Assembly: GCA_022763385.1 (NCBI GenBank)
Contig: JALEGQ010000033.1
Location: 1-49,489 of the forward strand
Length of the DNA stretch: 49,489 bases
Reading direction: 5' to 3'
From: a bacterium
Lineage (GTDB): Bacteria > Bdellovibrionota_C > UBA2361 > RFPC01
In this document: in pieces, positions 9,408 through 19,324 of the stretch
Layout: each line of letters starts with the position of its first letter
How positions within the stretch are numbered: the first letter of the stretch is position 1
The notes under the pieces: generated by a model
Seen by the model: only the letters and a program-made list of their open reading frames with translations
Database searches by the model: none
Told to the model about the DNA's origin: nothing
Made by a program: the position numbers and the translations under genes

Positions 9408-10616
9408 TTACCGGGGAGTCGCGAGGCCGAGCCGCTCGAGACAGAGAAAAAGTCGATCTCGGAGGAGGGTGAGCTCCTCATCTTCAAAATCTGCCCGAAA
9501 GCTGAGGCGAAGCACCTCCTGACCAGCCTCCGGGGGAAGCCCCATTCCTCCCAAGACATGAGAGCCGAGCTGCTTGCCTGACGAGCACGCGGCTCCTCGA
9601 GAACACGAGACTCCTTCAAGGTCGAGTGCCACGACGAGATCATCGGTCCGAACCCCCTGAATCCAGAGCAACGAGGTGTTCGGTAATCGCGGCACACCTC
9701 GGCCAATAACAGAACAGCCGGGAAAACGGGCGAGGAGTTCAGCTTCGAGTCGGTCCCGGAGTTTACTCACCCGCTCCGCATACCGTTCCCATCGCTCAGG
9801 GAGAGCGGAAAGGGCCGCCGCTACCGAAGCAATCCCGATCAGATTCTCGGTCCCCGGTCTCCATCGAAGCTCCTGTCCTCCCCCGAGGAGGAGGGGGGAG
9901 TGGGGTAGATGCTGCGAGAGAATCGAGACCCCTACTCCCGGAAGGGCTCCAAACTTGTGAGGCGAAAGGGTGAGGATATCAAAGGGAAAGGTACTCAGAT
10001 CGCTCCTCAACTTCGAGAAGCTCTGTACCGCATCCACATGGAGCAGACACTGAGGGAACTGTTCGCGGACGGCGGAAAAGATCTCGGGGATCGGGAAGAT
10101 GACACCGGTCTCATTGTTTGCCCACACCAGTGAGAGCAGCTTCGTGTGAGGTGAGAGCTCGGCGAGGACTCGTTCTGTCGAAAGTGTTCCATCTGGTTCC
10201 GGCGCAAGTCGCACGACTTCTACGCCATATCGCTCAAGCCGGTGAAGCGGGTCCAGGACAGAAGGGTGCTCGACGGTACTCGAGATGACTCGACCGCTAA
10301 AATCAGCCCGGTCTTCCCGAAGAAAAGGCGCAAGAACGGCGGAATTATTTCCCTCTGTTGCACCGCTGGTAAAAACGACGTGATGACGGTGGGCCGTCAG
10401 GCCGGTAGCGGAAAAGACGAAAGATCTTGCCGAATCGATGACGGCTCGAGCCCGCTGGCCCTCCGTATGAATGGCGCTTCCATTCAGGTACGGAGAGACC
10501 GAACGACGAGTCCCTCCATCCGAGGTTTGCCAAGAGCTTTCGTAATCTCTCAGTATTTCTCGTACTTCTGGAAGAATACCGTAGGTGGCATTCGCATCTG
10601 CGTAGACCCGTTTCAC
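9408..10616 (-). CDS. cysteine desulfurase (NifS/IscS family)
   Basis: About 402 aa from the GTG at 10616, giving the family N-terminus MKRVYADANATYG. The open frame up to 10760 looks non-coding. PLP-enzyme features: TSGATEGNN phosphate-binding loop, HVDAVQSF, Schiff-base Lys in LSPHKFGALPG, RPGTEN, and catalytic Cys in the loop SCSRGAACSSG. It releases sulfur from cysteine as an enzyme persulfide. The adjacency to mnmA suggests the sulfur goes to tRNA thiolation; no iscU/nifU is nearby. A candidate promoter on the minus strand is TTGTCG (10658-10663), a 17-bp spacer and CATAAG (10635-10640). Confidence 0.93.
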   Translation of the reverse strand: MKRVYADANATYGILPEVREILRDYESSWQTSDGGTRRSVSPYLNGSAIHTEGQRARAVIDSARSFVFSATGLTAHRHHVVFTSGATEGNNSAVLAPFLREDRADFSGRVISSTVEHPSVLDPLHRLERYGVEVVRLAPEPDGTLSTERVLAELSPHTKLLSLVWANNETGVIFPIPEIFSAVREQFPQCLLHVDAVQSFSKLRSDLSTFPFDILTLSPHKFGALPGVGVSILSQHLPHSPLLLGGGQELRWRPGTENLIGIASVAAALSALPERWERYAERVSKLRDRLEAELLARFPGCSVIGRGVPRLPNTSLLWIQGVRTDDLVVALDLEGVSCSRGAACSSGKQLGSHVLGGMGLPPEAGQEVLRLSFRADFEDEELTLLRDRLFLCLERLGLATPR

Positions 10617-10683
10617 CCTTTTCCGCCTCAGATCCTTATGAATGGGGACTATTTCTTCGACAACTATATATAAGGAGAATAGT

Positions 10684-10968
10684 ATGCGTTCTGCACTTTT
10701 GACAAACAGTGGAACCGCAGCAGCCAAGGTTGTTCCGAATCCAAATACCGTTGCCACCACCGCCGGACAGGCGGCGTCTTCTCAGCAGGGGGAGACCTCA
10801 AAGGTACAAGATGGAGCCGTGCTCTCGAAAAATCGTGGTCCAAGTAACCCGAAGAAAACCGACGGGATCTTTGAAGGAGAGGAAAGTGATCGTGATGGCC
10901 AGGGTGCTGCCCGTGAAGCGCTTCGTGATCGAGCCGACACCTCGAGAAGTCTTCTCACGGTGGTCTAA
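10684..10968 (+). CDS. small hypothetical protein, 94 aa
   Basis: The ATG at 10684 follows an AAGGAG site (10672-10677) with 6-nt spacing. The product is polar, rich in Ala/Ser/Asn/Gln in the first half and charged in the second, with no membrane segment or known domain, and ends in RSLLTVV. It is divergent from nifS, and its stop overlaps the stop of the convergent E1 gene in CTAA. The arrangement and hydrophobic tail echo the ORF at 1994-2230. The function is unknown. Confidence 0.5.
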   Translation: MRSALLTNSGTAAAKVVPNPNTVATTAGQAASSQQGETSKVQDGAVLSKNRGPSNPKKTDGIFEGEESDRDGQGAAREALRDRADTSRSLLTVV

Positions 10969-12935
10969 TACGAGAGTAGCTCTTCAATAGTCTGCTCCAG
11001 GCGAGCGCTGGCCAAGTACGCTTGCTCAAGCTCTCGCTGAAAGGGCACCGGTGTTGTGAGACTTCCACACCGCCGAACCGGCGCATCGAGATCTGAGAAG
11101 CAGTGCTCACCGATCAAGGCGGAAAGCTCCCCTCCAAATCCGCCAAACGTACTCGCCTCGTGACACACCAACACCCGACCGGTCGACGCCACGGCGTTCT
11201 GTATCGCGGGCAGATCTAGTGGAGCAAGCCATCTCAGGTCGAGGATGGTGATCGAGAGCTCCGGGTGCCTCTCGGCAAATTCCTGCATCCAGTGGACCCC
11301 GAGACCGTAGGTAATACAGGTAAGGTCCTCCCCTTCCGAGAGGAGCTTTGCGGTTGGAGGAGTCTCATAAATTTCGGAGGGAACCGCCGCGCGCGCTCTC
11401 CGATAGAGCAGCTTATGTTCGAAGAACATGACGGGATTCGGATCTCGAATCGATGTCACCAGCATGCCCTTCGCATCAGCGGCGGAGGATGGATAGGCCA
11501 CCTTCAATCCAGGAGCATGAAGAAACCACGACTCATTCGTCTGCGAGTGAAAGGGACCAGCTCCAACTCCAGCCCCACACGGCATCCGAAGGACCACCGG
11601 CATCGGTTCACCGGTTCGGTAGTGCATTTTTGCGAGGTTGTTCACAATTTGTGTAAACCCAGTCGAAGCGAAGTCCGCAAACTGAAGTTCAACGACAGAA
11701 GGGACCTTCTCGAGGGCGAGTCCGACGGTTGAACCGATAATTGCAGACTCACACAACGGCGTATTGCGAATTCGTTCGCGACCGAATCGCTCCACAAAGT
11801 TCTCAGACGTTTTAAACACTCCACCATACTCGGCGACATCCTGGCCCATCAGGAGGAGTTCCGGATCCTCCTCCATGCACTGAAAGAGCCCCTCTCGGAT
11901 CGCATCAACATAGCGTAACTCCTTCTCCTCGTTCTTTGGCGATGGGGGTTTCACCGCAGGGTGGCGTCGAGCAGCAAATACCCCTTGTTCTTCTCGATGC
12001 TGAGAGACCTGCGGAGGAGAATCAGAGAGGGCTCGCTCGAGTGCCCGCTCGACTTCCCCTGCGATCTCTTGTCTTATCTCTCGAAGATCTTCATCGCGAA
12101 CTGACGGGAACTGGCGAAGTCTCTCCTCAAAACGGAGCAGAGGATCTCGCTCCTGCCACTCTTCGATAAGAGCTGGCGGGACATACTTTACCCCGGACGC
12201 TTCTTCGTGTCCTCGGACGCGAAACGTCTGACACTCGAGAAGCACTGGGTGAGGGTCGCGGAGCATCTCCTTCTTGAGTCGAGAGACCACCTCAAAAACG
12301 GCAAAAAAGTCATTCCCATCGATCCGCTCTCCAGGCATTCCATATGCGGCACTCCGTTCCGAGAGATGGGTGCAGGCATACTGCTCGGAGGTTGGAGTTG
12401 AAAGGGCATACCCGTTGTTCTCAATGAGAAACAGGACCGGGAGTTTCCAAACGGAAGCAACATTCAGCGCCTCATGAAAGTCCCCTTGGCTGGTCATACC
12501 ATCTCCGCCAATAGCGAGTACTACCTTTTTTTGTCCTCTCTGCTTCGCCGCAAGGGCGAGTCCAAGGGCCGTACAAAAGTGCGGGCCAAGATGAGAGATC
12601 ATCCCGACAATGTGGTCCTCAAGGGAGGTGAAGTGAAACGAGCGGTCTCTGCCCGAAGTGTATCCCCGTTCCTTTCCCATAAACTGAGAAAAAAGACGAT
12701 CAAGTGGAAGTCCACGGGTCGTAAAAACACCCAAATTTCGGTGGAGGGGTAAAATATACTCGTCCTCAGCCAGAGCGGAGGTGGCTCCCACCGCGATCGC
12801 TTCCTGCCCGATCCCAGAGAACCACTTTGAGATTCCCCCCTGCTTCAGGAGGAGCAACATTCGCTCCTCGATGACCCTTGGAGTCAGAAGCGCCCGGTAC
12901 CAGGAGAGCAGTTGATGGAGAAGATATTTCTTCAA
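10965..12935 (-). CDS. 2-oxoacid dehydrogenase E1, fused alpha and beta subunits
   Basis: 656 aa, thiamine-diphosphate dependent decarboxylating component of a branched-chain 2-oxoacid, pyruvate or acetoin dehydrogenase complex. The alpha part (1 to ~320) has the ThDP motif GGDGMTSQGDFHEALN...NNGYA. The beta part (from ~340, YVDAIREGL) has the LLMGQDVAEYGGVFK and PCGAGVGAGPFHSQ regions and a C-terminal transketolase-like domain. The two subunits are encoded separately in most bacteria and are fused here by a Ser/Pro/Lys-rich linker. The start appears to be TTG behind GAGGAAA. No E2/E3 gene is adjacent. Substrate choice is uncertain; similarity favours the branched-chain type. Confidence 0.93.
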   Translation of the reverse strand: MKKYLLHQLLSWYRALLTPRVIEERMLLLLKQGGISKWFSGIGQEAIAVGATSALAEDEYILPLHRNLGVFTTRGLPLDRLFSQFMGKERGYTSGRDRSFHFTSLEDHIVGMISHLGPHFCTALGLALAAKQRGQKKVVLAIGGDGMTSQGDFHEALNVASVWKLPVLFLIENNGYALSTPTSEQYACTHLSERSAAYGMPGERIDGNDFFAVFEVVSRLKKEMLRDPHPVLLECQTFRVRGHEEASGVKYVPPALIEEWQERDPLLRFEERLRQFPSVRDEDLREIRQEIAGEVERALERALSDSPPQVSQHREEQGVFAARRHPAVKPPSPKNEEKELRYVDAIREGLFQCMEEDPELLLMGQDVAEYGGVFKTSENFVERFGRERIRNTPLCESAIIGSTVGLALEKVPSVVELQFADFASTGFTQIVNNLAKMHYRTGEPMPVVLRMPCGAGVGAGPFHSQTNESWFLHAPGLKVAYPSSAADAKGMLVTSIRDPNPVMFFEHKLLYRRARAAVPSEIYETPPTAKLLSEGEDLTCITYGLGVHWMQEFAERHPELSITILDLRWLAPLDLPAIQNAVASTGRVLVCHEASTFGGFGGELSALIGEHCFSDLDAPVRRCGSLTTPVPFQRELEQAYLASARLEQTIEELLSY

Positions 12936-13027
12936 GGCAACATTTTCCTCGGTTGAGACGATAAGAGAAGGAGAGTTCTCCCCCGGATTACTCGTTCAGA
13001 ATTCGGGCTGTACCACGGTGCTGATGT

Positions 13028-13498
13028 ATGCAAAGTAAACGGTATTCCTCCCTCTTCCAAGTCCTTATCGGCGCCTTTGGGGTCGTGGGCCTCACCGTGC
13101 TCTCTCATCACCTGGGAGAACGGAGGTCGGGCCTCACAGCGCCTCAGATGCCCCCTCTGCTCCTGAAGGAGGAGAGCGCCCTCGCTCTCGGCATCTCGCT
13201 TCCGGTCGATCTCGTTCCTGACGACCTCCTGGAGGAGTTTCCCGGCATCTCAGGGAAAACCGTTCAAAAGATTCGAACGACTACCGAGCACTTCTGCACG
13301 GAACCTACATCAGCCACCGAGCACATAGCAGCGCCCTTTCAGTGGGAATCAGTTCCAGGAATAGGCGAGAAGAAGGGAGCTCTCCTCTCTCGATTTCTCG
13401 CTCCACCAGCGTGTGCAGAGCCCCAGCTGCTTCCACCGACACCGTTGTGGAGCACTCCCGGAGCAGAAGAAGCCATTATTGGTGTCGTAGATCCGTAA
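13028..13498 (+). CDS. helix-hairpin-helix protein, ComEA-like, membrane-anchored
   Basis: 156 aa. An N-terminal hydrophobic segment (residues ~10-26) would anchor it in the membrane or export it. Two helix-hairpin-helix-like motifs follow, around EFPGISGKTVQKIR and SVPGIGEKKGALLSRFL. This resembles ComEA-family proteins, which bind DNA in the periplasm during uptake, but the order and spacing are looser and the C-terminus is Pro-rich. The end overlaps convergent tsaE by 23 bp. The ribosome-binding site is weak. Confidence 0.6.
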   Translation: MQSKRYSSLFQVLIGAFGVVGLTVLSHHLGERRSGLTAPQMPPLLLKEESALALGISLPVDLVPDDLLEEFPGISGKTVQKIRTTTEHFCTEPTSATEHIAAPFQWESVPGIGEKKGALLSRFLAPPACAEPQLLPPTPLWSTPGAEEAIIGVVDP

Positions 13499-13964
13499 TC
13501 GAGAGCGTTCGCGGCGAATCGCCAGCCCCCGTCAGGTGAACGGTGATATCAAGATACCCCTTCAGCACGGGGTCCCTCTCAGGCCACTCAATAAGGATGA
13601 AGGCTACCTCCGGTTCCTCCCGTGCCTCAAAGAGCTCTGGAGGAGCAGCACCTAGCCGATAGAGGTCCCAGTGGTGGATCTCCCCTCTGGTGAGATCGGT
13701 GGAGTAGATGTGTTGCAAGGTATAGGTCGGTGAGCTTACGGGGTCTCGGCTTCCGAGCTGATGCACCAACTCTCGGATAAAGGTGGTTTTTCCGCTTCCA
13801 AGTTCCCCGGAGAGTCCCACCAGAACCGGCCCCGGCGATACGCTCTCACGGGGCGCGAGCGGCCGGGTCTGGAGAAAAACCGGAAGTACTCTCTTTACCA
13901 CCGCAGGAAGCTCGGATTGCACGAAAGAATCGCACACCTTCCCCTGCTCCTCCGTGCAGTCCAC
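13476..13964 (-). CDS. tsaE: tRNA threonylcarbamoyladenosine biosynthesis ATPase TsaE
   Basis: 162 aa from the GTG at 13964, chosen because AGGAGAG lies 8 nt upstream and it clears glmM by 13 bp; the longer frame (to 14015) overlaps glmM. P-loop GELGSGKTTF (residues ~53-62; the family usually has G(D/E)LGAGKT), a SSPTYTL motif, HWDLYRL and IEWPER are typical. TsaE works with TsaB/TsaD to make t6A37 in ANN-decoding tRNAs. It is the last gene of the tilS-ftsH-cdaA-cdaR-glmM operon. Confidence 0.94.
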   Translation of the reverse strand: MDCTEEQGKVCDSFVQSELPAVVKRVLPVFLQTRPLAPRESVSPGPVLVGLSGELGSGKTTFIRELVHQLGSRDPVSSPTYTLQHIYSTDLTRGEIHHWDLYRLGAAPPELFEAREEPEVAFILIEWPERDPVLKGYLDITVHLTGAGDSPRTLSITDLRHQ

Positions 13965-13977
13965 CCGAAAATCTCTC

Positions 13978-15345
13978 CTATACGGTTCCGATCTCTCGCT
14001 CGATCGCCGAAGCAATGGTCGTCGCTAACTCGTTGCACTTCTCAGACTCTTCACACTCGACCATCACTCGAGCTTTATTCTCCGTTCCAGAGTATCGCAC
14101 GAGCACACGCCCCTGATCGCCCAACTCTCCCTCGACCTTACTCACGGCCTCCGTCACCGATGGAAGGCTCTCAAGGTCGGGCTTTTTGCGAACCGGAACG
14201 TTCAATAACTTCTGTGGGAATCGCTGAAAAGGAGCAGCCAGTTCCGATAGCGGCTTCCCCGTGCGCTGCATCACCTCAACGATCTTCAGCGCCGAGAGGG
14301 TTCCATCCCCTGTCGTAGAGACATCCGCAAAGATGGTGTGTCCTGACTGCTCTCCTCCGAGCACATAACCGTGCTTCGTCATCTCTTCCAGCACATAGCG
14401 ATCCCCTACGGGAGCCCGTACCAGAGCGATGTCATTCTCCTGAAGTGTTTTCTCGAGACCAAGGTTCGACATCACCGTGGCGACGACCGTATTTCCGGTA
14501 AGGAGACCTCGACGGGCGAGATCGCTCGCACAGATCGCCAGCACGACATCCCCATCAAGTACATTGCCCTTTTCATCGACAAAAACAGCCCTATCAGCAT
14601 CGCCATCCAGAGAGACACCGAGATCAAGGTTGTTTTCGAGCACGAGTTCTCGAACAATTTGAGGATAGAGACTTCCAAAACCAGCATTTATATTTCGTCC
14701 ATTTGGACTGATTCCCCTCGCCATGACCTCGGCGCCGAGCTCTCGAAAGGTTTGTGGCGCGAGCTGATAACCAGCTCCGTTGGCACAGTCAAAGCCGATA
14801 CGCATCCCTTCGACGGAGAGATCTCTCGGAAAGTTCTCCTTCAAAAACACCGTATAACGCCCAACAGCATCATCGATCCGTTGGGCCTTTCCGACCTTGC
14901 CAGGCTCTGCTCGAAACTCTGCCGAAACTCCCTTAACGAGCAGCTCCTCGATTTCGAGCTCCTTTTCATCAGCCAGCTTGAAGCCATCTGCCCCGAAAAT
15001 CTTTATCCCGTTATCCTCAAAGGGATTGTGAGACGCCGATATCACGATTCCGGCATCGGCTCGCATGCTCTTCGTCAGGTAAGCCACCCCCGGAGTCGGA
15101 ATGGGGCCGACGAGGAGAACATCAGCTCCCATCGACATAATTCCTGCGGAGAGCGCCGTCTCAATCATATATCCAGAGAGTCTTGTATCCTTTCCGATCA
15201 GGATCCGGTGACGTCCCTTCTTCGAGATAAAGATCTGTGCAATCGCCTGTCCGAGTCTCACGAGTGTCTCTGGATCAAGCGGTTTCTCGGTCGCTACCCC
15301 ACGGATGCCGTCGGTTCCGAAGAACTGTCTCTCTTCACCGGCCAT
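13978..15345 (-). CDS. glmM: phosphoglucosamine mutase
   Basis: 455 aa. Interconverts glucosamine-6-phosphate and glucosamine-1-phosphate for UDP-GlcNAc, peptidoglycan and LPS. N-terminal FGTDGIRG, active-site phosphoserine in ISASHNPFEDNG, metal-binding loop DGDADRAVF, sugar loop GGEQSGH and C-terminal phosphate loop VRYSGTEN are all present. The gene follows cdaR by 46 bp; cdaA-cdaR-glmM is the classic c-di-AMP locus in which GlmM binds and modulates CdaA. Confidence 0.97.
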   Translation of the reverse strand: MAGEERQFFGTDGIRGVATEKPLDPETLVRLGQAIAQIFISKKGRHRILIGKDTRLSGYMIETALSAGIMSMGADVLLVGPIPTPGVAYLTKSMRADAGIVISASHNPFEDNGIKIFGADGFKLADEKELEIEELLVKGVSAEFRAEPGKVGKAQRIDDAVGRYTVFLKENFPRDLSVEGMRIGFDCANGAGYQLAPQTFRELGAEVMARGISPNGRNINAGFGSLYPQIVRELVLENNLDLGVSLDGDADRAVFVDEKGNVLDGDVVLAICASDLARRGLLTGNTVVATVMSNLGLEKTLQENDIALVRAPVGDRYVLEEMTKHGYVLGGEQSGHTIFADVSTTGDGTLSALKIVEVMQRTGKPLSELAAPFQRFPQKLLNVPVRKKPDLESLPSVTEAVSKVEGELGDQGRVLVRYSGTENKARVMVECEESEKCNELATTIASAIEREIGTV

Positions 15346-15391
15346 ATACTTCCCTTATTTATTCATAGTGAAAAACTTTTCTGACGAGGCA

Positions 15392-16351
15392 CTACTTTGG
15401 GGCTCCATTTCCGGACCCCCCGTTCTCTGAAGATCCCGTAACACGCACCTCACTCGGCTGTACCTGGACGAGCTCGATTCCTTCGGGAAGACGAACTCGA
15501 ACCGGTAACAGTATAGCCGGAGAAGTAGATTTTGTCTCGGGTGCACTCTCGACTTGAGCGGGAATCTCCACAGAAACGCGAATGGCGCTCTCCTCCAGTT
15601 TCTGAACATCAGGTCGAGGGCCAACGATCTTCAGCTCAACCGATGCGGGTTCGGGGGTCCACTGACGTTTGAGATTCTTTCCGAGCACCACAATCGGGAG
15701 ATCTTGAAACCGTCGCTCTCGTTGGATCGCCCGAACCTTTACCGAAACCTGAACCTCCTCCGGAGCAAAGCGAACAAATCTCCCCTGAACCCTCAGGGGA
15801 AGAGCAAAGGTCTCGGAGGTGGTCAGCGGACGGAGGTCAATCTGCTGAGTGTTAACGGTTTCGAGGAGAGAAACCTCGGTCCTCGGTCCCTTCGCGAGTA
15901 CCTTTGCAGGAGAGACTCGGATCTCTTCAAGACGGTAGTCTTTCTGGAGCGAACCAATTCGCGGAACCTCCACCTGTAGCTCTTTCTCCATGAGCGTGTC
16001 GAACACAAATTCGAGTTTTGCCGGCTCGACCCGCACAATCTCGATTGAGGGTGGAAGAGAGAGTGAGCCTGCTGAGAGCGAAGTTTCCCAACGATCCTCG
16101 GTGTCGCTCGGAATACGAACCCGAAAGACCAATGGGTTTCGGGTCACTTCAGAGAGCACATACGATGGACCTCGCAGCGTCACCTGCGCCTGAGGCGATT
16201 GTGGAAGGAGTACTACCCGTTCTGGCGGCAGGTTCTGAAGCTCGACGGGGACGATCAGCGACATCACTGAGCTATTTCCCTGACTATGCACGAAATAGGC
16301 GAGCGCGACCGCGATGAGGAGAGACCACAACTTGAGGCTAACGTTTCGCAC
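15392..16351 (-). CDS. cdaR: CdaR/YbbR-domain regulator of diadenylate cyclase
   Basis: 319 aa. An N-terminal membrane segment (residues ~7-22, LKLWSLLIAVALAYFV) is followed by several YbbR beta domains of about 80-90 residues, recognisable from recurring VPVELQNLPP, LRPLTTSETFALPLRV and VSVKV(R) patterns. CdaR is a membrane-anchored extracytoplasmic partner of CdaA. The GTG start shares one base with the cdaA stop and has GGAGGAG just upstream, so translation is coupled. The C-terminus is low-complexity Ser/Gly/Asn. Confidence 0.88.
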   Translation of the reverse strand: MRNVSLKLWSLLIAVALAYFVHSQGNSSVMSLIVPVELQNLPPERVVLLPQSPQAQVTLRGPSYVLSEVTRNPLVFRVRIPSDTEDRWETSLSAGSLSLPPSIEIVRVEPAKLEFVFDTLMEKELQVEVPRIGSLQKDYRLEEIRVSPAKVLAKGPRTEVSLLETVNTQQIDLRPLTTSETFALPLRVQGRFVRFAPEEVQVSVKVRAIQRERRFQDLPIVVLGKNLKRQWTPEPASVELKIVGPRPDVQKLEESAIRVSVEIPAQVESAPETKSTSPAILLPVRVRLPEGIELVQVQPSEVRVTGSSENGGSGNGAPK

Positions 16352-17244
16352 TACTCCTCCTCTCCTTCGCTTTCATTTGTGGAAGGCGCCGTTGAAGCTT
16401 TCGAGCTCGAAGGTGAGGAACCTCCTTTTCCGGATGGTTTAGAGGTCTTCGGTTTCTTTCCTGGAGCCGAAAGCAGGCGGTGAAGCTCTTCTCGAAGCGA
16501 AGCCGCGTCAAGGTGGCGATGAAACTTCCCATCGTGAACGAGGGAAATCGCACCATTTTCTTCAGAGACCACTACGACCACCGCGTCACTTACTTCACTA
16601 ATCCCGAGGGCCGCACGGTGTCGGGTTCCAAGGGTCGGATCAAGGTCGGGGTTAAAGCTCAACGGCAGAACACACCCCGCAGCCCGAATCCGATTTCCTT
16701 CAATAAGTAGTGCGCCATCGTGCAGGGGCGAACCCTTTACGAATATTCCATAGAGCAGCTTCCGATTCAGGTGAGCGTCAAGCACGATGGCCTCTTCGAG
16801 AAAGTCATCGAGACCAACCTCTCGTTGAAAAACGAAGAGTCCACCGAGCTTCTCATCCGCCATACGAGCACACACAAGAGTAATATCCTCAATCGCACGG
16901 TCGTAGATCGTCTTCTTCCCCTTCCGAAAGATCGGTTGTAGTCCGAACTTCGTCAGTCCTTTTCGAATCTCATCTTGAAAAATGACGATTACGACGAGCA
17001 GGATAGAGCTCAGAAAGTTCCCGAGAATCCACCCGAGCGTTACGAGACCAAGGGGACGGGAAAGAAAGTAGAGCACCACGATAATGCTCAACCCGCCCAA
17101 CATCGGCGCGGCTCGGGTTCCTTTAATGATCAGCAAGCCACGGTATACGAGGTAGGCAACGATCAGAATATCGAGCAGGAAGCGGATGACTCCTCCCGAC
17201 ATCATCTGTTCACCCGCAAAGCGCATGCCGAGTATGGCGTCCAC
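16351..17244 (-). CDS. cdaA: membrane diadenylate cyclase CdaA (DacA)
   Basis: 297 aa. Three N-terminal transmembrane helices (residues ~20-85) precede a DisA-N/DAC catalytic domain with both signatures: SPLHDGALLI (DGA motif) and GTRHRAA (RHR motif). It makes c-di-AMP from two ATP. The C-terminal ~45 residues are a Ser/Pro/Lys-rich and acidic tail not needed by the core domain. The start is GTG at 17244, 20 bp after ftsH, behind GGGGATAGAGGA. Context with cdaR and glmM confirms the call. Confidence 0.96.
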   Translation of the reverse strand: MDAILGMRFAGEQMMSGGVIRFLLDILIVAYLVYRGLLIIKGTRAAPMLGGLSIIVVLYFLSRPLGLVTLGWILGNFLSSILLVVIVIFQDEIRKGLTKFGLQPIFRKGKKTIYDRAIEDITLVCARMADEKLGGLFVFQREVGLDDFLEEAIVLDAHLNRKLLYGIFVKGSPLHDGALLIEGNRIRAAGCVLPLSFNPDLDPTLGTRHRAALGISEVSDAVVVVVSEENGAISLVHDGKFHRHLDAASLREELHRLLSAPGKKPKTSKPSGKGGSSPSSSKASTAPSTNESEGEEE

Positions 17245-17264
17245 TCCTCTATCCCCTTTCGGCG

Positions 17265-19190
17265 TTAGGCTTCGCTCGGTTCGGGAGTCTTTCCAGGCCC
17301 CCGCTCCTCTTCTTCGTCCTCATTGGGACGGTGAAGCGACTCTTCGTCTGAACCCGTGGAAGATTCCTCGTCCTCAGAGACCCGCTTCTCGAACGGAGGA
17401 AGCTCCTCTCCCCGGATAATCTTCTCGATATCATCAGCATTCAAGGTCTCTCGCTCGATAGCGGCCTGAGCGAGGGAATGAAGGGTATCGAGGTTCTCAT
17501 GGATCAGTTTTTCAGCGATCTTGTACTGCTCATCAAGAATACGTCGAATCTCTGCGTCCAAACTCTCCTGTATAGACTGCGAAAAGTCAGAAGATTTTCC
17601 GACCTCCTTGCCAAGAAAGACCTCCCCTTCGCTCGTCGCGTAGTGAACAGGCCCCATCTTCTCACTCATCCCCCATTCGCACACCATGCGGCGCGCAATA
17701 TCAGTGGCACGTTCGATATCAGAGGAAGCCCCAGTGTTCATCTCTCCAAAGATCGCCAGCTCTGCGACCCGTCCACCAAAAAAGACCGCCAATTGATCCA
17801 ACCAGTAGGATCGCGAATAGGTGTGCTTATCGTTCTCTGGAAGTTGTTGCATCAAGCCGAGCGCCATTCCCCGTGGGACGATGGTGAGCTTGTGAACGGG
17901 GTCCGCGTTCGGAAGGAGTTTTGCCACCAGAGCGTGGCCAGCCTCATGGTAGGCAGTCGTCTCCTTTTCTCGGTCGGTCAAGAGCAAGGAGCGCCGTTCT
18001 GCTCCCATCATCACCTTATCCTTGGCATACTCAAAATCTTCTCGATCGACCTCATCCTTGTTGTTTCTTGCTGCCCATAACGCTGCTTCATTGACGAGAA
18101 TCTCAAGCTCAGCCCCGGAAAAGCCTGGTGTTCCCCGAGCAACGATCTCGAGATCCACGTCATCAGCCACCGGGATCTTCTTCGTATGCACTTTGAGAAT
18201 GCCGTGACGGCCCTGGACATCGGGACGTTGTACGACCACACGTCGGTCAAACCGTCCAGGACGAAGAAGTGCCGGGTCGAGAACATCCGGACGGTTGGTG
18301 GCGGCGATGAGGATCACCCCCTCGTTACTCTCAAATCCGTCCATCTCGACGAGGAGTTGATTGAGGGTTTGCTCACGTTCATCGTGTCCCCCTCCGATTC
18401 CTGCCCCCCGGTGTCGACCTACCGCATCGATCTCATCGATAAAGATGATGCAAGGAGCGTTCTTTTTCCCCTGGATAAAGAGGTCCCGAACTCGAGAGGC
18501 ACCTACCCCCACAAACATCTCTACAAAATCTGAACCGGAAATACTGAAGAACGGAACCCCTGCCTCGCCAGCAATAGCACGAGCGATCAAGGTTTTTCCC
18601 GTTCCGGGAGGACCTACGAGGAGTACCCCCTTTGGAATCCTTCCTCCGAGCTTCGTGAACTTCTTTGTATCTTTGAGAAATTCGATAATCTCCTGAACTT
18701 CCTGTTCGGCTTCCTTCGCTCCGGCAACATCTGCGAAGGTTACCTTTCGCTGATCTTCTGTCAGCAACTTGGCCTTAGATTTTCCGAAACTCATCCCCTT
18801 GCCGGCACCGATCTGTACCTGTCGCATGAAAAAGATCCAAAGCCCCACAATCAGGAGCATCGGAAGGAGGTTGATGAAGACCACGAGGTACCACGGCTGC
18901 TCTGCGGGCCGCTTCACTTCGAAGGAAACCCCACGCTGGAGGAGATAATCGGTGATATCGTGATCGTCAGTCCGAACGGTTTGAAAGTGGTGATTGTCGG
19001 TGGTGACTCCCTTTACGATATCTTCGTCGATCGTGACACTCTCGATCAGCCCTTGGTCTACGACCTCGAGAAACTGGGAGTACGGATAGGTGTTCTTTTC
19101 TTCGTCTGACTGTTTTATGACTCCATAGAGCGTCATAAAAACGAAAAAAAGTACGAGCCAGAAAACGGCGTTCTTCGATATTTGATTCAA
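17265..19190 (-). CDS. ftsH: ATP-dependent zinc metalloprotease FtsH
   Basis: 641 aa. Two membrane helices (residues ~7-25 and ~104-122) flank a periplasmic segment. AAA+ module: Walker A GPPGTGKT, Walker [12 protein letters not shown], second region of homology [20 protein letters not shown]. The protease site is HEAGH with a downstream acidic ligand. The C-terminus is an unusually acidic Glu/Asp/Ser tail. It degrades membrane and short-lived cytosolic proteins. The start appears to be TTG (19190) behind GGGGGT. The 134-bp gap from tilS may contain a promoter, but none is clear. Confidence 0.97.
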   Translation of the reverse strand: MNQISKNAVFWLVLFFVFMTLYGVIKQSDEEKNTYPYSQFLEVVDQGLIESVTIDEDIVKGVTTDNHHFQTVRTDDHDITDYLLQRGVSFEVKRPAEQPWYLVVFINLLPMLLIVGLWIFFMRQVQIGAGKGMSFGKSKAKLLTEDQRKVTFADVAGAKEAEQEVQEIIEFLKDTKKFTKLGGRIPKGVLLVGPPGTGKTLIARAIAGEAGVPFFSISGSDFVEMFVGVGASRVRDLFIQGKKNAPCIIFIDEIDAVGRHRGAGIGGGHDEREQTLNQLLVEMDGFESNEGVILIAATNRPDVLDPALLRPGRFDRRVVVQRPDVQGRHGILKVHTKKIPVADDVDLEIVARGTPGFSGAELEILVNEAALWAARNNKDEVDREDFEYAKDKVMMGAERRSLLLTDREKETTAYHEAGHALVAKLLPNADPVHKLTIVPRGMALGLMQQLPENDKHTYSRSYWLDQLAVFFGGRVAELAIFGEMNTGASSDIERATDIARRMVCEWGMSEKMGPVHYATSEGEVFLGKEVGKSSDFSQSIQESLDAEIRRILDEQYKIAEKLIHENLDTLHSLAQAAIERETLNADDIEKIIRGEELPPFEKRVSEDEESSTGSDEESLHRPNEDEEEERGPGKTPEPSEA

Positions 19191-19324
19191 CGGGTACCCC
19201 CACTAACATTACAGAGCTCTTCGAGCAGCTATCCTCTATAGTTACCTATGTTGAGTAAGCCCTCAAGGCCCTGCACCTCCTCTCTAAGATTCGATAACAG
19301 GCTCCTCTGTTGCGGCTTTTCTCG

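Noticed and set aside
14371..15384. 337-aa plus-strand ORF opposite glmM
   Set aside because: It has no domain and lies antisense to an unmistakable glmM.
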